The notes under the pieces: generated by a model
Database searches by the model: none
What the model saw: the letters and a program-made list of their open reading frames with translations, nothing else
What the model was told of the DNA's origin: nothing
IMG/VR virus record: IMGVR_UViG_3300037089_000531
Coordinates: 1-38,518 of that record
Length of the DNA stretch: 38,518 bases
Reading direction: 5' to 3' (one strand)
Source: a virus
Translations under genes and position numbers: made by a program
Shown: one piece after another, positions 1 to 8,230 of the stretch
How the letters are laid out: each line of letters opens with the position of its first letter
Position numbering within the stretch: position 1 is the first letter of the stretch

Positions 1-84
1 CAGGCACTAATATCGTCGCAATAGCCGCTGGAGCTGGTGCCACAACGCTTAACCTGGCCAATAACCAGGTTGCAGGCGCTGTAA
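1..84. repeat. 84-bp terminal direct repeat, left copy
   Basis: Bases 1-84 are identical to bases 38435-38518. The repeat lies inside a fibre reading frame that stays open and in phase when the two copies are superimposed. This is what a circular or circularly permuted genome looks like after assembly. A true short terminal repeat cannot be excluded, but such repeats normally lie between genes. Confidence 0.95.
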
Positions 85-812
85 ACGTGGGCGCTGGTAT
101 GACAACGGGTGTCATCACCGTCGGTGGTACAGCCCAAACAGGAACTCTGACGCTAGGTAGTTCGTCCGCTACGAATACCGTGGCGATAGCCAACGGTGCT
201 GGCGCGACCACAGTTAACATAGCCGCGGTTCAAGTTGCTGGCGCGGTTAACATCGGAACTGCGATGACGACTGGCACCATCGGTATCGGCGGCACAGGTC
301 TTCAGACAGGTACCATTACGATCGGTCCTGGAACGGGCGCACAGACAATCCAGATTGGTCATTCCACTGGTGGTAAGACGATTGCAATTGGCGATGGCGC
401 CGGGGCCAATGCTCTGGTGATCGGAAGCACGAATACAACTTCGGCGACCACGATCAACGGTGGTAGCGGCGGTATTGTGATTGTCCCAACGGCTGGTAAC
501 ATCAGCGTCGCACCTGTAACGGGATCGGCAGCATCGGCTAACATCACACTAAACGGCCGTCTATTCCAATCGACCCATACCGGTCTTACAACAGCTTCGG
601 CTGCATCACAGATCTTTGTCATCACCAACAGCGCTATCACAGCTACCAATAGCTCTGTGCAGGTGACAGCGGCTAACCTGGGCACAAACGACGCTCAGAT
701 GACCGTGACACGCGTAATTCCAGCTAACGGCACATTGACCATTACGCTGAAAAATAACGGGGCCGCGACCTTAAACGGTGACATACAGATCAATGGCTGG
801 ATCCTAAACTAA
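1..812 (+). CDS. Tail-fibre repeat protein, 3' part of a gene split by the window ends
   Basis: This is the C-terminal part of the protein that starts at 37816. Joining the two pieces over the 84-bp overlap gives one frame of about 476 residues. The piece is rich in Gly, Thr, Ala and Ile, with beta-repeat units of the form TGTITIGGTAQTGTLTLG. One clean 55-residue unit is encoded at 102-266 and a more diverged one follows from 267. The last 90 residues lose the repeat and look like a globular beta domain. Such proteins form trimeric tail fibres or adhesins; the role here is inferred from composition and from the adhesin genes that follow. No start codon belongs to this piece, because the frame is open from base 1. 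The stop at 810-812 is 10 bp before the next ATG. Confidence 0.85.
   Translation, partial: GTNIVAIAAGAGATTLNLANNQVAGAVNVGAGMTTGVITVGGTAQTGTLTLGSSSATNTVAIANGAGATTVNIAAVQVAGAVNIGTAMTTGTIGIGGTGLQTGTITIGPGTGAQTIQIGHSTGGKTIAIGDGAGANALVIGSTNTTSATTINGGSGGIVIVPTAGNISVAPVTGSAASANITLNGRLFQSTHTGLTTASAASQIFVITNSAITATNSSVQVTAANLGTNDAQMTVTRVIPANGTLTITLKNNGAATLNGDIQINGWILN
102..266 (+). repeat. 165-bp tandem coding repeat in the fibre gene
   Basis: Bases 102-266 encode a 55-residue unit that closely matches the preceding unit (38371-38518 continued at 85-101). The main differences are at third codon positions and a few residues, such as VGAGM versus IGTAM at the end. A third, diverged unit starts at 267. 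The two good units differ enough at the DNA level that the exact 84-bp terminal identity is not just a repeat-to-repeat match. Confidence 0.8.
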
Positions 813-822
813 GGAGCGACGG

Positions 823-1116
823 ATGAGCAGATCGACTAACCCGCTACTTAAGATAGATGCCAACTATAACCAGCTGCAAAATAGCTACGGGGAACTGAGT
901 TTCCGCGGGGACTATACCGGCACTAACCTCATCTACAAAGGCTATGCTAGGCCAGGCACCAACGATACGGGTGCGCTGTCCTGGCAGATAGCCAAACTAG
1001 CCTATGATGGTAGCAACAACCTCTTATCCATTAAATGGCCTCTGCTTGGCAATGGCCTAGGCGACAGCGGGTTTAATTACGACTGGAGCCAGAGAGCGAC
1101 ATATACATATGTTTAA
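823..1116 (+). CDS. Small conserved phage structural protein of the fibre block
   Basis: This 97-residue protein has no signal peptide or membrane segment. The pattern DYTGTNLIYKGYARPG, then WQIAK, then a C-terminal W-x4-ATYTY, resembles a small protein I associate with the fibre or neck regions of environmental phages. Its biochemical role is unknown to me. The start is preceded by AAGGAG, an excellent ribosome binding site. It overlaps the next gene by 8 bp (ATGTTTAA), which suggests translational coupling with the coiled-coil protein. A minor virion or fibre-associated role is inferred from position only. Confidence 0.75.
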   Translation: MSRSTNPLLKIDANYNQLQNSYGELSFRGDYTGTNLIYKGYARPGTNDTGALSWQIAKLAYDGSNNLLSIKWPLLGNGLGDSGFNYDWSQRATYTYV

Positions 1117-1969
1117 CGCAGAACTAGAAATCAAAAAGCTACAGGGTCAGATAGCCGCAATGGTCCGCAAGGACCAAGAAGATGATGACAAAATCGGTCT
1201 TATCCTAAGCATACGCGACGAAGTGACCCGCATACACGAGGCATGTCAAGTAGCTTTACAAGAGTTTAACCTGTGTCTCGCGGCTCATGGCGCAGCTCTT
1301 AATGATGTCGCTACAGCTACGATGGACTATGCACAAAAGCAGTGTTTGGATAGTCATGCCAATATCATAGACATAGCTAGGGGTCTTTCCGATCATAGAG
1401 ACTCTCTGGACAAAATGATAGAATCGCAGACCCTCCAGGACTCTAAGGTGATATCTCTTGGTATCCAGTGCATAGACCTGCGGGCCCAGCACGAGGATGT
1501 TTTGAACTTCGCTCATGATTCTATCCGCGATTTAGCGAGACAACTGCGAAGTCTTGAATCTCTTATCAAGAATTCTCAGGAGTCGACGGATCATATCGAA
1601 AGCACCTTGGTAGATCACAATATCCGACTATCCGACCTGATCAAAGAATCCAACGCTCAACATGGTCTTCTCACCGGTCACCTGATGACATCTGATATCG
1701 ATTCGGTCAATTTCAAAGAAAATGTCGTATCAAAGATAAATGAAGCGACATCGATCTTCGAAAACAAAGCATTCCGCATGATCATGGATATCAGGACTGA
1801 GGTCGAAAACACCGGTATGCCGTCAGTCAATCAGCGTATTGAAGCAGCCCAGACAGATATAGGGATGGCATCCCGAAAATGCGACCTAGCTGAAAAGCAG
1901 ATGGCTACTATGGGTCGCAAGCTTGAAGCACTAGATGTACGGATGAAAACGCTCGAACTACCCAGGTAA
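1109..1969 (+). CDS. Long coiled-coil protein of the fibre block
   Basis: The 286 residues are almost entirely helical in character, with heptad-like spacing of Leu, Ile and Met between charged residues and no Gly/Thr beta repeats, unlike its neighbours. There is no signal peptide or transmembrane helix. It could be a rod or trimerisation stalk, or a chaperone for the beta-rich fibres on either side. The ATG overlaps the upstream stop by 8 bp. I do not recognise a family; the structural class is seen, the role is inferred. Confidence 0.75.
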   Translation: MFNAELEIKKLQGQIAAMVRKDQEDDDKIGLILSIRDEVTRIHEACQVALQEFNLCLAAHGAALNDVATATMDYAQKQCLDSHANIIDIARGLSDHRDSLDKMIESQTLQDSKVISLGIQCIDLRAQHEDVLNFAHDSIRDLARQLRSLESLIKNSQESTDHIESTLVDHNIRLSDLIKESNAQHGLLTGHLMTSDIDSVNFKENVVSKINEATSIFENKAFRMIMDIRTEVENTGMPSVNQRIEAAQTDIGMASRKCDLAEKQMATMGRKLEALDVRMKTLELPR

Positions 1970-1972
1970 TTT

Positions 1973-3046
1973 GTGGTTCGCTGGGCCTATAATCCCTTTA
2001 CCAATAACCTCGATGAAGTTGGTATTTCAGGCCCGGCTGGCGGCGGTACGCCTGGGGATATAGCTGTTTTTGATGCCTCGGGCAATCTTGCCGATAGTGG
2101 CTTTGCCTTTCCTCTCACTGTTCCAGGCGGGGGCACCGGCGATATCGGTTTTACACCCTTCGCTCTTGTAACCGGCGGCACGACCAGCACCTCGAACCTG
2201 CAGAACGTTTCAGGGCTAGGCCTAGCCACCCAAGTCTTAACCAGCAACGGACCTGGACTCTTGCCCACATGGCAAGCTGGCGGTGGTGGCGGCGGTTCGG
2301 TTAGCACCCTCACAGGTAATTCTGGCGGGGCAATCAGTCCTACAGCTAACAACATCAATACTGTTGGTACAGGTAGCATTACCATCGCTGGCGCTGGAAG
2401 CACGCTCACCACGCAGCTAACGGGCCTTACCAATCACGATGTGCTTGTAGGTGCCGGAACAGCCACCATAACTAGTGTAGCACCATCAGCTACCTCAGGG
2501 GTGCCGCTCATTAGCCAAGGCGCTGCAGCTGATCCTTTATTCGGCACAGCTACCGTACCTGGTGGCGGAACAGGTGCAGTTACATTAACTATTCACGGGG
2601 TATTGCTTGGCGAGGGCACGGGCGCCATTGTAGCTACCACAGCCGGTTCGACGGGCCAGGTCTTCATGGGCGCTACCGGCGCTGACCCGGCCTTCACCAG
2701 CACACCCACTTTTGCTGGCGCATCTACCTTCACAGGTTCCGTGACGTTAAATGGCGGCCTGATTGAGAAGCTCACTACAACCGCTGTCAGCTATCAGGTC
2801 CTTGTCACGGACGTGATCATCGGCGTGACCGACACCACAGCCGCCAGGACCATCACAATGCCCAACAGCGGGCTTCTAGCAGGCCAGCGCTGGACGATCA
2901 AAGACCAGAGCGGGGGAGCTGCTACCCATGCTATTACCATCGCTGGCAACGGAGCCAACATCGATGGCTCGGCTAACCAGACGATGAACACCAACTACGG
3001 TTCGGTGGATATCTACACTGACTCGACAAACTTCTTCCTGGTGTAA
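1973..3046 (+). CDS. Tail-fibre/adhesin protein with GGTG repeats
   Basis: The start is GTG, three bases after the previous stop. The N-terminus (VRWAYNPFTNNLDEVG) matches a short head domain common in phage fibre proteins. It is followed by a glycine-rich linker (about residues 100-108) and two modules beginning TVPGGGTG, at about residues 48 and 195, separated by Thr/Ser/Gly-rich beta sequence. The end (about 275-357) is a non-repetitive beta domain ending NFFLV, typical of a fibre tip. It is likely a virion fibre involved in host binding. Assignment rests on composition and the repeat pattern. No enzymatic motif is visible. Confidence 0.8.
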   Translation: MVRWAYNPFTNNLDEVGISGPAGGGTPGDIAVFDASGNLADSGFAFPLTVPGGGTGDIGFTPFALVTGGTTSTSNLQNVSGLGLATQVLTSNGPGLLPTWQAGGGGGGSVSTLTGNSGGAISPTANNINTVGTGSITIAGAGSTLTTQLTGLTNHDVLVGAGTATITSVAPSATSGVPLISQGAAADPLFGTATVPGGGTGAVTLTIHGVLLGEGTGAIVATTAGSTGQVFMGATGADPAFTSTPTFAGASTFTGSVTLNGGLIEKLTTTAVSYQVLVTDVIIGVTDTTAARTITMPNSGLLAGQRWTIKDQSGGAATHAITIAGNGANIDGSANQTMNTNYGSVDIYTDSTNFFLV

Positions 3047-3048
3047 GG

Positions 3049-3591
3049 ATGGCATTTAATCTGCCACGAAGAGAGGTTCTGCTAAGCAGCCAAACAGCCT
3101 CCAGCAATGCCAGCATAGCTTTCACCTCAGTCATCACAGCTAACTTCAGTACCTATCTCGTCAAAATCAGAGATATGGTGCCTCAGACAAATTCCACAGC
3201 TCTATGGCTCACGTTTAGCACAGACAACGGCGCGACATATCTATCCGCCAACTACAAATATGGTGGATTCTTCAACAATGATGCGGCTGCTACGGGGACT
3301 TCTGGCTCCAGCAATAGTGCAGCTCAGATCGTGCTCTTTGGAGCGATTGCTTCAAACGTATCTTCTAGCGGTTGGTCAGCTGATGTGATGCTGTATGATA
3401 TGAACGCCAGTGCCACATGCCTCCCTAAGGTGAGCACCAATATAGTCTACTACAGCTCTGCGCCTAATGCTAATATAACGCGTAGTTCCGGTATGAATAC
3501 CGCCGGATTAATTACAGCTGTCAAATTCGCCATGTCTTCAGGAAATATCGTCAGCGGCACATTCCGCATCTACGGGCTATATGAGGCATAA
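3049..3591 (+). CDS. Receptor-binding/fibre paralogue 1 of 3
   Basis: This 180-residue beta-rich protein is the first of three adjacent paralogues. Shared landmarks are an N-terminal LLSSQTAS-type segment, IxFTSxITxxF, a central FSTDNGATYLSANY motif and a C-terminal FxMSSGNIxSGTFxxYG. I recognise the pattern from uncharacterised phage virion proteins near tail fibres. Lack of a signal peptide fits a virion component. ATG follows the previous stop directly (TAAGG then ATG), and the gene ends in a TAATG overlap with the next copy. Function is probably surface display or host recognition; this is inferred. Confidence 0.75.
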   Translation: MAFNLPRREVLLSSQTASSNASIAFTSVITANFSTYLVKIRDMVPQTNSTALWLTFSTDNGATYLSANYKYGGFFNNDAAATGTSGSSNSAAQIVLFGAIASNVSSSGWSADVMLYDMNASATCLPKVSTNIVYYSSAPNANITRSSGMNTAGLITAVKFAMSSGNIVSGTFRIYGLYEA

Positions 3592-4127
3592 TGGCATATA
3601 AGGTTAAGCAAGAGCTTGTAACACTCCAGACATTGACAGCCAGTGCTAGCGCGACATTAAGCTTTACCAGCTTGATCACTTCCAATTTTAATGTTTATGC
3701 TGTCAAAGGGCGAGACATAGTCTCTGCGACCAATAATACTCTGCTGAGGATGACGTTTAGCACAAACAATGGCTCAACATACCTGTCAACCAATTACCAG
3801 TGGGCTTTTAGGGTGGGTGATAGCGCAGGCTTTCAAGGTATCGTTAGCGGCACAGCCAGTAATGCGGTGGAGATCAAAGACGCAGTTTCAAACGTCTCCA
3901 CACGTGGACTTTCCTTCGATATGCTTATCTACAATCTCAATAGTGGAACATTCAGCCCCAGCTGTATGTGGTCTGCCGGCCATTATGATAGCAATGGTAA
4001 CAATTCGGTTGTACAAGGCTATGGGGCCAATACTACGACCACGGCCATTACGGCGTTGCGTTTCCTGATGTCCTCAGGAAATCTCACCAGCGGGACATTC
4101 ACCCTTTACGGAGTGCAATACGTCTGA
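3591..4127 (+). CDS. Receptor-binding/fibre paralogue 2 of 3
   Basis: This 178-residue protein is homologous along its whole length to its neighbours: SASATLSFTSLITSNF near residue 20, FSTNNGSTYLSTNYQW near 65 and FLMSSGNLTSGTFTLYGVQ at the end. It diverges most in the middle (about 85-130), which would be the exposed variable part. Start and stop are shared with its neighbours by 1-bp overlaps (TAATG, TGATG), so the three copies are probably translated together. The role is inferred as for paralogue 1. Confidence 0.75.
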   Translation: MAYKVKQELVTLQTLTASASATLSFTSLITSNFNVYAVKGRDIVSATNNTLLRMTFSTNNGSTYLSTNYQWAFRVGDSAGFQGIVSGTASNAVEIKDAVSNVSTRGLSFDMLIYNLNSGTFSPSCMWSAGHYDSNGNNSVVQGYGANTTTTAITALRFLMSSGNLTSGTFTLYGVQYV

Positions 4128-4657
4128 TGGCTTATGGATTCCCTAAATCATATGTTCTGTTAAGTAGACAGACGGCCTCCAATAGCACTACGATTGACTT
4201 TACGTCACTCATGACGACCGCATTCCAGACCTATAAGGTCGAACTGCAGAACATCATTCCGGTGACCACCACCGTAAAACTCCAGTTGTTGGTTAGCACA
4301 GACAACGGTAGCACCTGGGTAGCCACAAACTACCGCTGGGCGAACAACAACATCGATAGTGCAGCTACTAACGCGAGCTCCGGTAGCACGTCAGACAGCT
4401 CGTGGCAAATAGCATCTGCAATACCTAATAGCGCATCTGGCAGCCTCTCAGGTGAGCTGATACTCTATGACATGGAGAATGGCACCTTCGTGCCTAAATT
4501 CAGCAGCTCCACAGTCTACGGCGTGACGCCAACTTCCGGTTGGATGAGTGGCGGCGTGCAGACGAGCGTTACAGCCATCACAGCGATACGGTTCCAGATG
4601 TCCAGCGGTAATATCAGCAGCGGCACCTTTGTCCTTTACGGAGTCACCGAACCGTAG
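4127..4657 (+). CDS. Receptor-binding/fibre paralogue 3 of 3
   Basis: This 176-residue third copy has SNSTTIDFTSLMTTAF near residue 18, VSTDNGSTWVATNYRW near 65 and FQMSSGNISSGTFVLYGV at the C-terminus. The centre is serine-rich and unlike the other copies. An intrinsic-terminator-like structure follows the TAG stop, so the triplet may end a transcript segment. The domain is a single beta-rich unit without enzymatic motifs. Confidence 0.75.
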   Translation: MAYGFPKSYVLLSRQTASNSTTIDFTSLMTTAFQTYKVELQNIIPVTTTVKLQLLVSTDNGSTWVATNYRWANNNIDSAATNASSGSTSDSSWQIASAIPNSASGSLSGELILYDMENGTFVPKFSSSTVYGVTPTSGWMSGGVQTSVTAITAIRFQMSSGNISSGTFVLYGVTEP

Positions 4658-4671
4658 TAAAGTTGTTTTTT
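4634..4671 (+). terminator. Possible intrinsic terminator after the paralogue triplet
   Basis: CTTTACGG (4634-4641) can pair with the bulged complement CCGTA/AAG in 4652-4662 around a 10-nt loop. TTG and six T follow (4663-4671). The stem is modest and bulged, so termination may be partial. Confidence 0.4.
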
Positions 4672-4685
4672 AACCACGAGCTACC

Positions 4686-6239
4686 ATGGCACAACAGTTT
4701 GGACTCCCACCGCGCAACAAAGACACCCGAGACTATATCGGGCGTGGTATCGCTGCCACACCGACAGTGCAAGCGCCGCGCGATCCCGTAGATGCAAGTG
4801 ATCTAAAATATCCCATCCAGTGCCTCTGGCGAAACACAGTCACACAGGTCGAGTGGATTCTAGCAGGCTTCATCAGCGGTAATGCCAACTGGATTAAGTT
4901 CACCGGCGGCGGTAGCGGCCCGATGATTATGTTCATCGGAGGCGCTGGTACAGCCGGTACGTTCCCAGTCACTGCTACTAACGCAGGAAACATACTACTA
5001 ACATCGACTGGTTTGACCATCGTCATAACGGGCGTTGCCGGCCCAGGTGTTGGCCAAAATACGCTTAACTTTGACATAGCCGGCAGCGGCGGACCTGCGA
5101 TAGAAAATATAACACTGGATGCCCACACAGCCCCGGGCACTAACCCGGTCATTCCAACAGCCGGTGGTATAACGATTCTAGGGACTATCGTCGCAGCGCA
5201 TTCCAAGCCCATCCGTACTGACAGCTTAGCGGCCAACGCATTCAACATCGAAGCGCAGTTAACCACCACATCGACCTCAGGCGCTAAGACCATCAACAAC
5301 GCAGGTATGGCTAGCTTCGACAGCACAGCCTTCACCGTCGACGCAGCCACGGGCTTTGTAAGCCTGTCAACTGGCGTAGGTCCTGTCACGACAGCCTTCC
5401 AACTCGATCAGGGCGCTAACGTCGTCCCCAACAGCTCTGGCGTGGTCCAAGTGCATGGAACGACAGCCTCAGCCGCTGGTGTGCCAGTCTTCACGGCTAA
5501 CATCGGCGCTAATGAGTTCGAAGTAGCAGTGCAGCTGACCACCACAAGCGCTATTAGTGCTGTAACAGACGCAGGTTTGGCCTCCTTCAACAGCGCCGAT
5601 TTCACCGTAGATGGGAATGGCCGCGTAACACTAATTGGAAGCGGCGGAGCGCCCATACAGACAGTCACAGGCGATAGTGGCGGAGCGCTTAGCCCTACAG
5701 CGGGTAACTTCAACTTCGTCGGCGCTACCGTAGCCAACGGCACAGACTCCAAGCCAGTATTCTTCAAAGGCGCAGGGAGCACAGAAACCCTCGATGTGCA
5801 GTTCGCAGCGGCTAACGCCACTTCAGTGGGCACTAAGGCCGGATTAGCATCTTTTGATAGCAATGGATTCACCGTCGATGCCAATGGCTTTGTAGCCCTA
5901 GCAGGAACCGGAAGCTTAATATGGGTCAACCAGACCGCAGATCTAAACCCACTGGTTAAAGCACATGCCTACCAGGCCAACAAAGCAGGTACCGCAGCGG
6001 CCTTGACGTTGCCCACGGGAGCCACCTTCGGCGACACAATCAGGGTGCAGGGCTTCGGCGCTACCGGCTGGGTGCTTAATGCTGGTGTCGGTCAGACAAT
6101 CATTGTCGAAGCTAAAGCCACGACCGTAGCGGGCTCTGTGACATTTACAAACGCAAACGATTATATCCAAGTGACGGCCAGTTCCACAACCACGACATGG
6201 TTTGCAACAGCCCATGGCGGTAACCTAACGGTGGCATAA
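4686..6239 (+). CDS. Large tail-fibre protein with repeated FTVDANG modules
   Basis: This 517-residue protein has an N-terminal region (about 1-75, with DLKYPIQCLW and a later W-x2-F) that parallels the start of the split fibre gene at 37816 (DIKYPIGTIW), so the two probably attach to the same virion site. The middle holds three repeats of about 85-100 residues, each ending in AG[ML]ASFxSxxFTVDxxxGxVxL. The last 120 residues form a distinct beta domain. Repeats of this kind are widespread in phage fibres. The gene starts after a possible terminator and overlaps the beta-helix gene by 1 bp (TAATG). A long antisense frame in the same stretch is a codon-bias shadow. Confidence 0.85.
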   Translation: MAQQFGLPPRNKDTRDYIGRGIAATPTVQAPRDPVDASDLKYPIQCLWRNTVTQVEWILAGFISGNANWIKFTGGGSGPMIMFIGGAGTAGTFPVTATNAGNILLTSTGLTIVITGVAGPGVGQNTLNFDIAGSGGPAIENITLDAHTAPGTNPVIPTAGGITILGTIVAAHSKPIRTDSLAANAFNIEAQLTTTSTSGAKTINNAGMASFDSTAFTVDAATGFVSLSTGVGPVTTAFQLDQGANVVPNSSGVVQVHGTTASAAGVPVFTANIGANEFEVAVQLTTTSAISAVTDAGLASFNSADFTVDGNGRVTLIGSGGAPIQTVTGDSGGALSPTAGNFNFVGATVANGTDSKPVFFKGAGSTETLDVQFAAANATSVGTKAGLASFDSNGFTVDANGFVALAGTGSLIWVNQTADLNPLVKAHAYQANKAGTAAALTLPTGATFGDTIRVQGFGATGWVLNAGVGQTIIVEAKATTVAGSVTFTNANDYIQVTASSTTTTWFATAHGGNLTVA

Positions 6240-7570
6240 TGACAACAGGACAAGCTCTCAGCACAAACACCTTCGGCGTAGCTAAGTGGGTCGTAAGCGC
6301 CGATGCCACCCAAGGCACCCATACCACGATTGGAGCGGCCCTAACCAGCGCTTCTAGCGGTGATACGATCTATATACGGGATGGAACCTACACAGAGAAT
6401 CTTACGCTAAAGAACGGCGTAGACATATGGGGAGAAGGAATTAATACGACTATAGTCGGTAAGCTGACCATGACAGCGACCGGCGGGGCGCAATATTACA
6501 ATTTTAACCTCAGCACGAACTCTGACAATATCGTATCGGTCACCGGCTCCAACGTAGTCGCTCTAACATTTATAAATTGTTATCTCACATGCTCGAATAA
6601 CAATGGAATAGTATTAAATAATTCTGGGACAAACACAGCGATAAATCTTATAAATTGTTTTATCTCAAATGGACCAAATTTCGCTGTCTTTACGGTGACC
6701 AATGGTATCATGCTGATTCAAAACTGTACATGGAATGATCTTTCAGGTCTCATAGTCAGTAATGGAGTCTCTAGCATAGCTGTAGGTACACTTCAAATAG
6801 AAAACTGTTTTATAGCTAATGGGCTCTCCGCAACCGGCGGAACGATAAATATCTACAATTCCACCGTGGACCAGGGATCGAAGAACGTCACGGCCATCAC
6901 GAATAATGGTGGAACCGTTAATTCCTACGGCTGTACATACAAAGCGGGATCTGCTTCTGGCATAACGGTGACATCTGGGACATTCAACAGCTATGACGAT
7001 ATTGTCGAAAGCTCCAATACGAATGCTATCACTGGAGCTGGAACAATAAATTATGTTGGGACGAAATTCTCAGGATCGTCTGTCAAGATCAACACGACCA
7101 CACAAACCGGCGGGCAAGTGCAGGGCGGCGTCAACGGCAATGCCATAGCAGCCGGTTTCGTTGGTCAAATCATTAGCGCCACCATCGGTTCTCCAGGTAG
7201 TGCGTTAAATGCTTCCACTGTAACAAATGTGACATCAATAACGCTAACGCCAGGAAATTGGGATATCAGCGGTGTGGTCGGTTATCATGCGACCACCAAT
7301 GCTACAGGAAATACCGGCTTTGGCGCATGGCTATCTGCAACCACCGCATCGCAAGCACCATTGGATAATATGAGTTCCGTGGGGATAGCCGGAGCGGGGG
7401 TGACGCCTCTATCAGCTGGTTCAGGAAGTGATATAGTTATCACGGCTGGCCCTTCAAGAGTATCTATAGCGGCTAATACCACCTATTATTTAAATGCTAA
7501 CTGGAGTCAGACCATAGCCACCGGTGTCATATCTGCGTATGGTATGATCAGAGCGATAAGGGTGGGCTAA
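6239..7570 (+). CDS. Right-handed beta-helix tail adhesin/spike
   Basis: In this 443-residue protein, residues about 30-62 (SSGDTIYIRDGTYTENLTL, then GVDIWGEG) are the classic first coils of a pectate-lyase-like parallel beta-helix. Repeated coils with N-C-x-I/F and Asn/Ser/Thr turns run to about residue 285. The C-terminal 145 residues contain LTPGNWDISGVVGY and a closing YGMIRAIRVG, like the compact trimerising head domains at the tips of phage fibres. Such helices may bind or cut surface polysaccharide; no catalytic residues can be assigned. The middle coils are more AT-rich than the neighbours, which suggests modular exchange. It overlaps the next gene by TAATG. Confidence 0.85.
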   Translation: MTTGQALSTNTFGVAKWVVSADATQGTHTTIGAALTSASSGDTIYIRDGTYTENLTLKNGVDIWGEGINTTIVGKLTMTATGGAQYYNFNLSTNSDNIVSVTGSNVVALTFINCYLTCSNNNGIVLNNSGTNTAINLINCFISNGPNFAVFTVTNGIMLIQNCTWNDLSGLIVSNGVSSIAVGTLQIENCFIANGLSATGGTINIYNSTVDQGSKNVTAITNNGGTVNSYGCTYKAGSASGITVTSGTFNSYDDIVESSNTNAITGAGTINYVGTKFSGSSVKINTTTQTGGQVQGGVNGNAIAAGFVGQIISATIGSPGSALNASTVTNVTSITLTPGNWDISGVVGYHATTNATGNTGFGAWLSATTASQAPLDNMSSVGIAGAGVTPLSAGSGSDIVITAGPSRVSIAANTTYYLNANWSQTIATGVISAYGMIRAIRVG

Positions 7571-7788
7571 TGTTTAGCATATTCGCAGCATTCATGATCA
7601 TCATCGCTTCGCTCGCTTTAGTAGACTGCACCCTAGTGACTCACGAAGATGTGCGCACGATGGAAATGATCGACAGGTCAAACAAACAAATCAAATCACT
7701 GGATGAATCACATGTTAGATGCACTGAAAGCCCTGTTTCTCAAAGAGACGTCACTGGGTGCCATGGGGCATATATTCAGCACCGTTGA
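7570..7788 (+). CDS. Small membrane-anchored protein
   Basis: This 72-residue protein has an N-terminal hydrophobic stretch (about residues 3-19, FSIFAAFMIIIASLALV) followed by a charged helical region (about 24-48). The sequence around Cys20 (LVDC) is a poor lipobox, so a simple membrane anchor is more likely. It follows the last fibre gene by a TAATG overlap, a common position for lysis genes, and its topology would suit a holin or spanin subunit. That is inference. Its last third overlaps the next reading frame and may be only loosely constrained. Confidence 0.55.
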   Translation: MFSIFAAFMIIIASLALVDCTLVTHEDVRTMEMIDRSNKQIKSLDESHVRCTESPVSQRDVTGCHGAYIQHR

Positions 7789-7894
7789 AGAGCTCCTGGT
7801 AATCGTAGGCGAAGACTACCTCAAGGACAAGAGCACGAAGAACGCTGCCATTGATGCTATATGCCAATTGCTCCAGCAACACAAAGACGCATGA
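7712..7894 (+). CDS. Small helical protein of unknown function
   Basis: About 60 residues beginning MLDALKALFLKETSLG, amphipathic and helical, without a clear membrane span. Start 7712 is preferred because GGAT lies 8 nt upstream; an in-frame ATG at 7703 is possible. It overlaps the end of the previous gene in another frame by 77 bp, and its own stop overlaps the next start (ATGA). A frameshifted single gene with the preceding frame is an alternative. Confidence 0.55.
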   Translation: MLDALKALFLKETSLGAMGHIFSTVEELLVIVGEDYLKDKSTKNAAIDAICQLLQQHKDA

Positions 7895-8001
7895 ACCAGC
7901 TTGCAGGTAAGCCAGAGCCAGAAGATTGGCTTACGATGTTTATGTTCGCGATCATAGTATTCGCGATCGGCTGCTTCGTAGGATGGGCAGTCTCGACGTG
8001 A
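7891..8001 (+). CDS. Single-pass small membrane protein
   Basis: This 36-residue protein has a short polar N-terminus and one hydrophobic helix (about residues 16-34, FMFAIIVFAIGCFVGWAV). Its start overlaps the preceding stop by 4 bp (ATGA). It sits with a second anchored protein and a lipoprotein directly after the fibre genes, so a lysis-accessory role is possible. No family is recognised. Confidence 0.5.
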   Translation: MNQLAGKPEPEDWLTMFMFAIIVFAIGCFVGWAVST

Positions 8002-8068
8002 ATCTAGGTCATATTTGTCATGACGTGGATTTGCTACAACTGATATAGCTAATACAAGGAAGAATTTC

Positions 8069-8230
8069 ATGAAATATTTATGCGCTTTGTGCCTCTTGAT
8101 GTTGTTGTCGGCCTGTATGCTTTCGGTAGTGAGCAATTCAGGTTGCGACAATGGCCAAGACGATGTAGATATGGATGAGAAACCAGATACACAGCTAGAA
8201 GCTGTATTACAACCCAAAGGTTTAGGATGA
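8069..8230 (+). CDS. Small lipoprotein
   Basis: This 53-residue protein has a clear type II signal: a hydrophobic N-terminus ending in the lipobox L-S-A-C with Cys16 as the lipidation site. The mature part is short and acidic (DDVDMDEKPD). The start is preceded by AAGGAAGA. The stop overlaps the next ATG by 4 bp. It could be an outer-membrane spanin subunit or a superinfection-exclusion lipoprotein. It lacks the proline richness of Rz1, so I do not assign it. Confidence 0.65.
   Translation: MKYLCALCLLMLLSACMLSVVSNSGCDNGQDDVDMDEKPDTQLEAVLQPKGLG

Noticed and set aside
1-84. Terminal repeat as a genuine T7-type packaging repeat
   Set aside because: It lies within a coding repeat of a fibre gene, far from early genes or terminase. 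Circular overlap is simpler, though physical ends were not tested.
4733-5389. Long minus-strand open frame (218 codons) across the large fibre gene
   Set aside because: It lies wholly inside a convincing rightward fibre gene. Its hydrophobic Val/Pro/Ala composition is the usual antisense image of Gly/Thr/Ala codons. The same applies to minus frames at 359-685, 1987-2433, 5408-5929 and 37872-38495.
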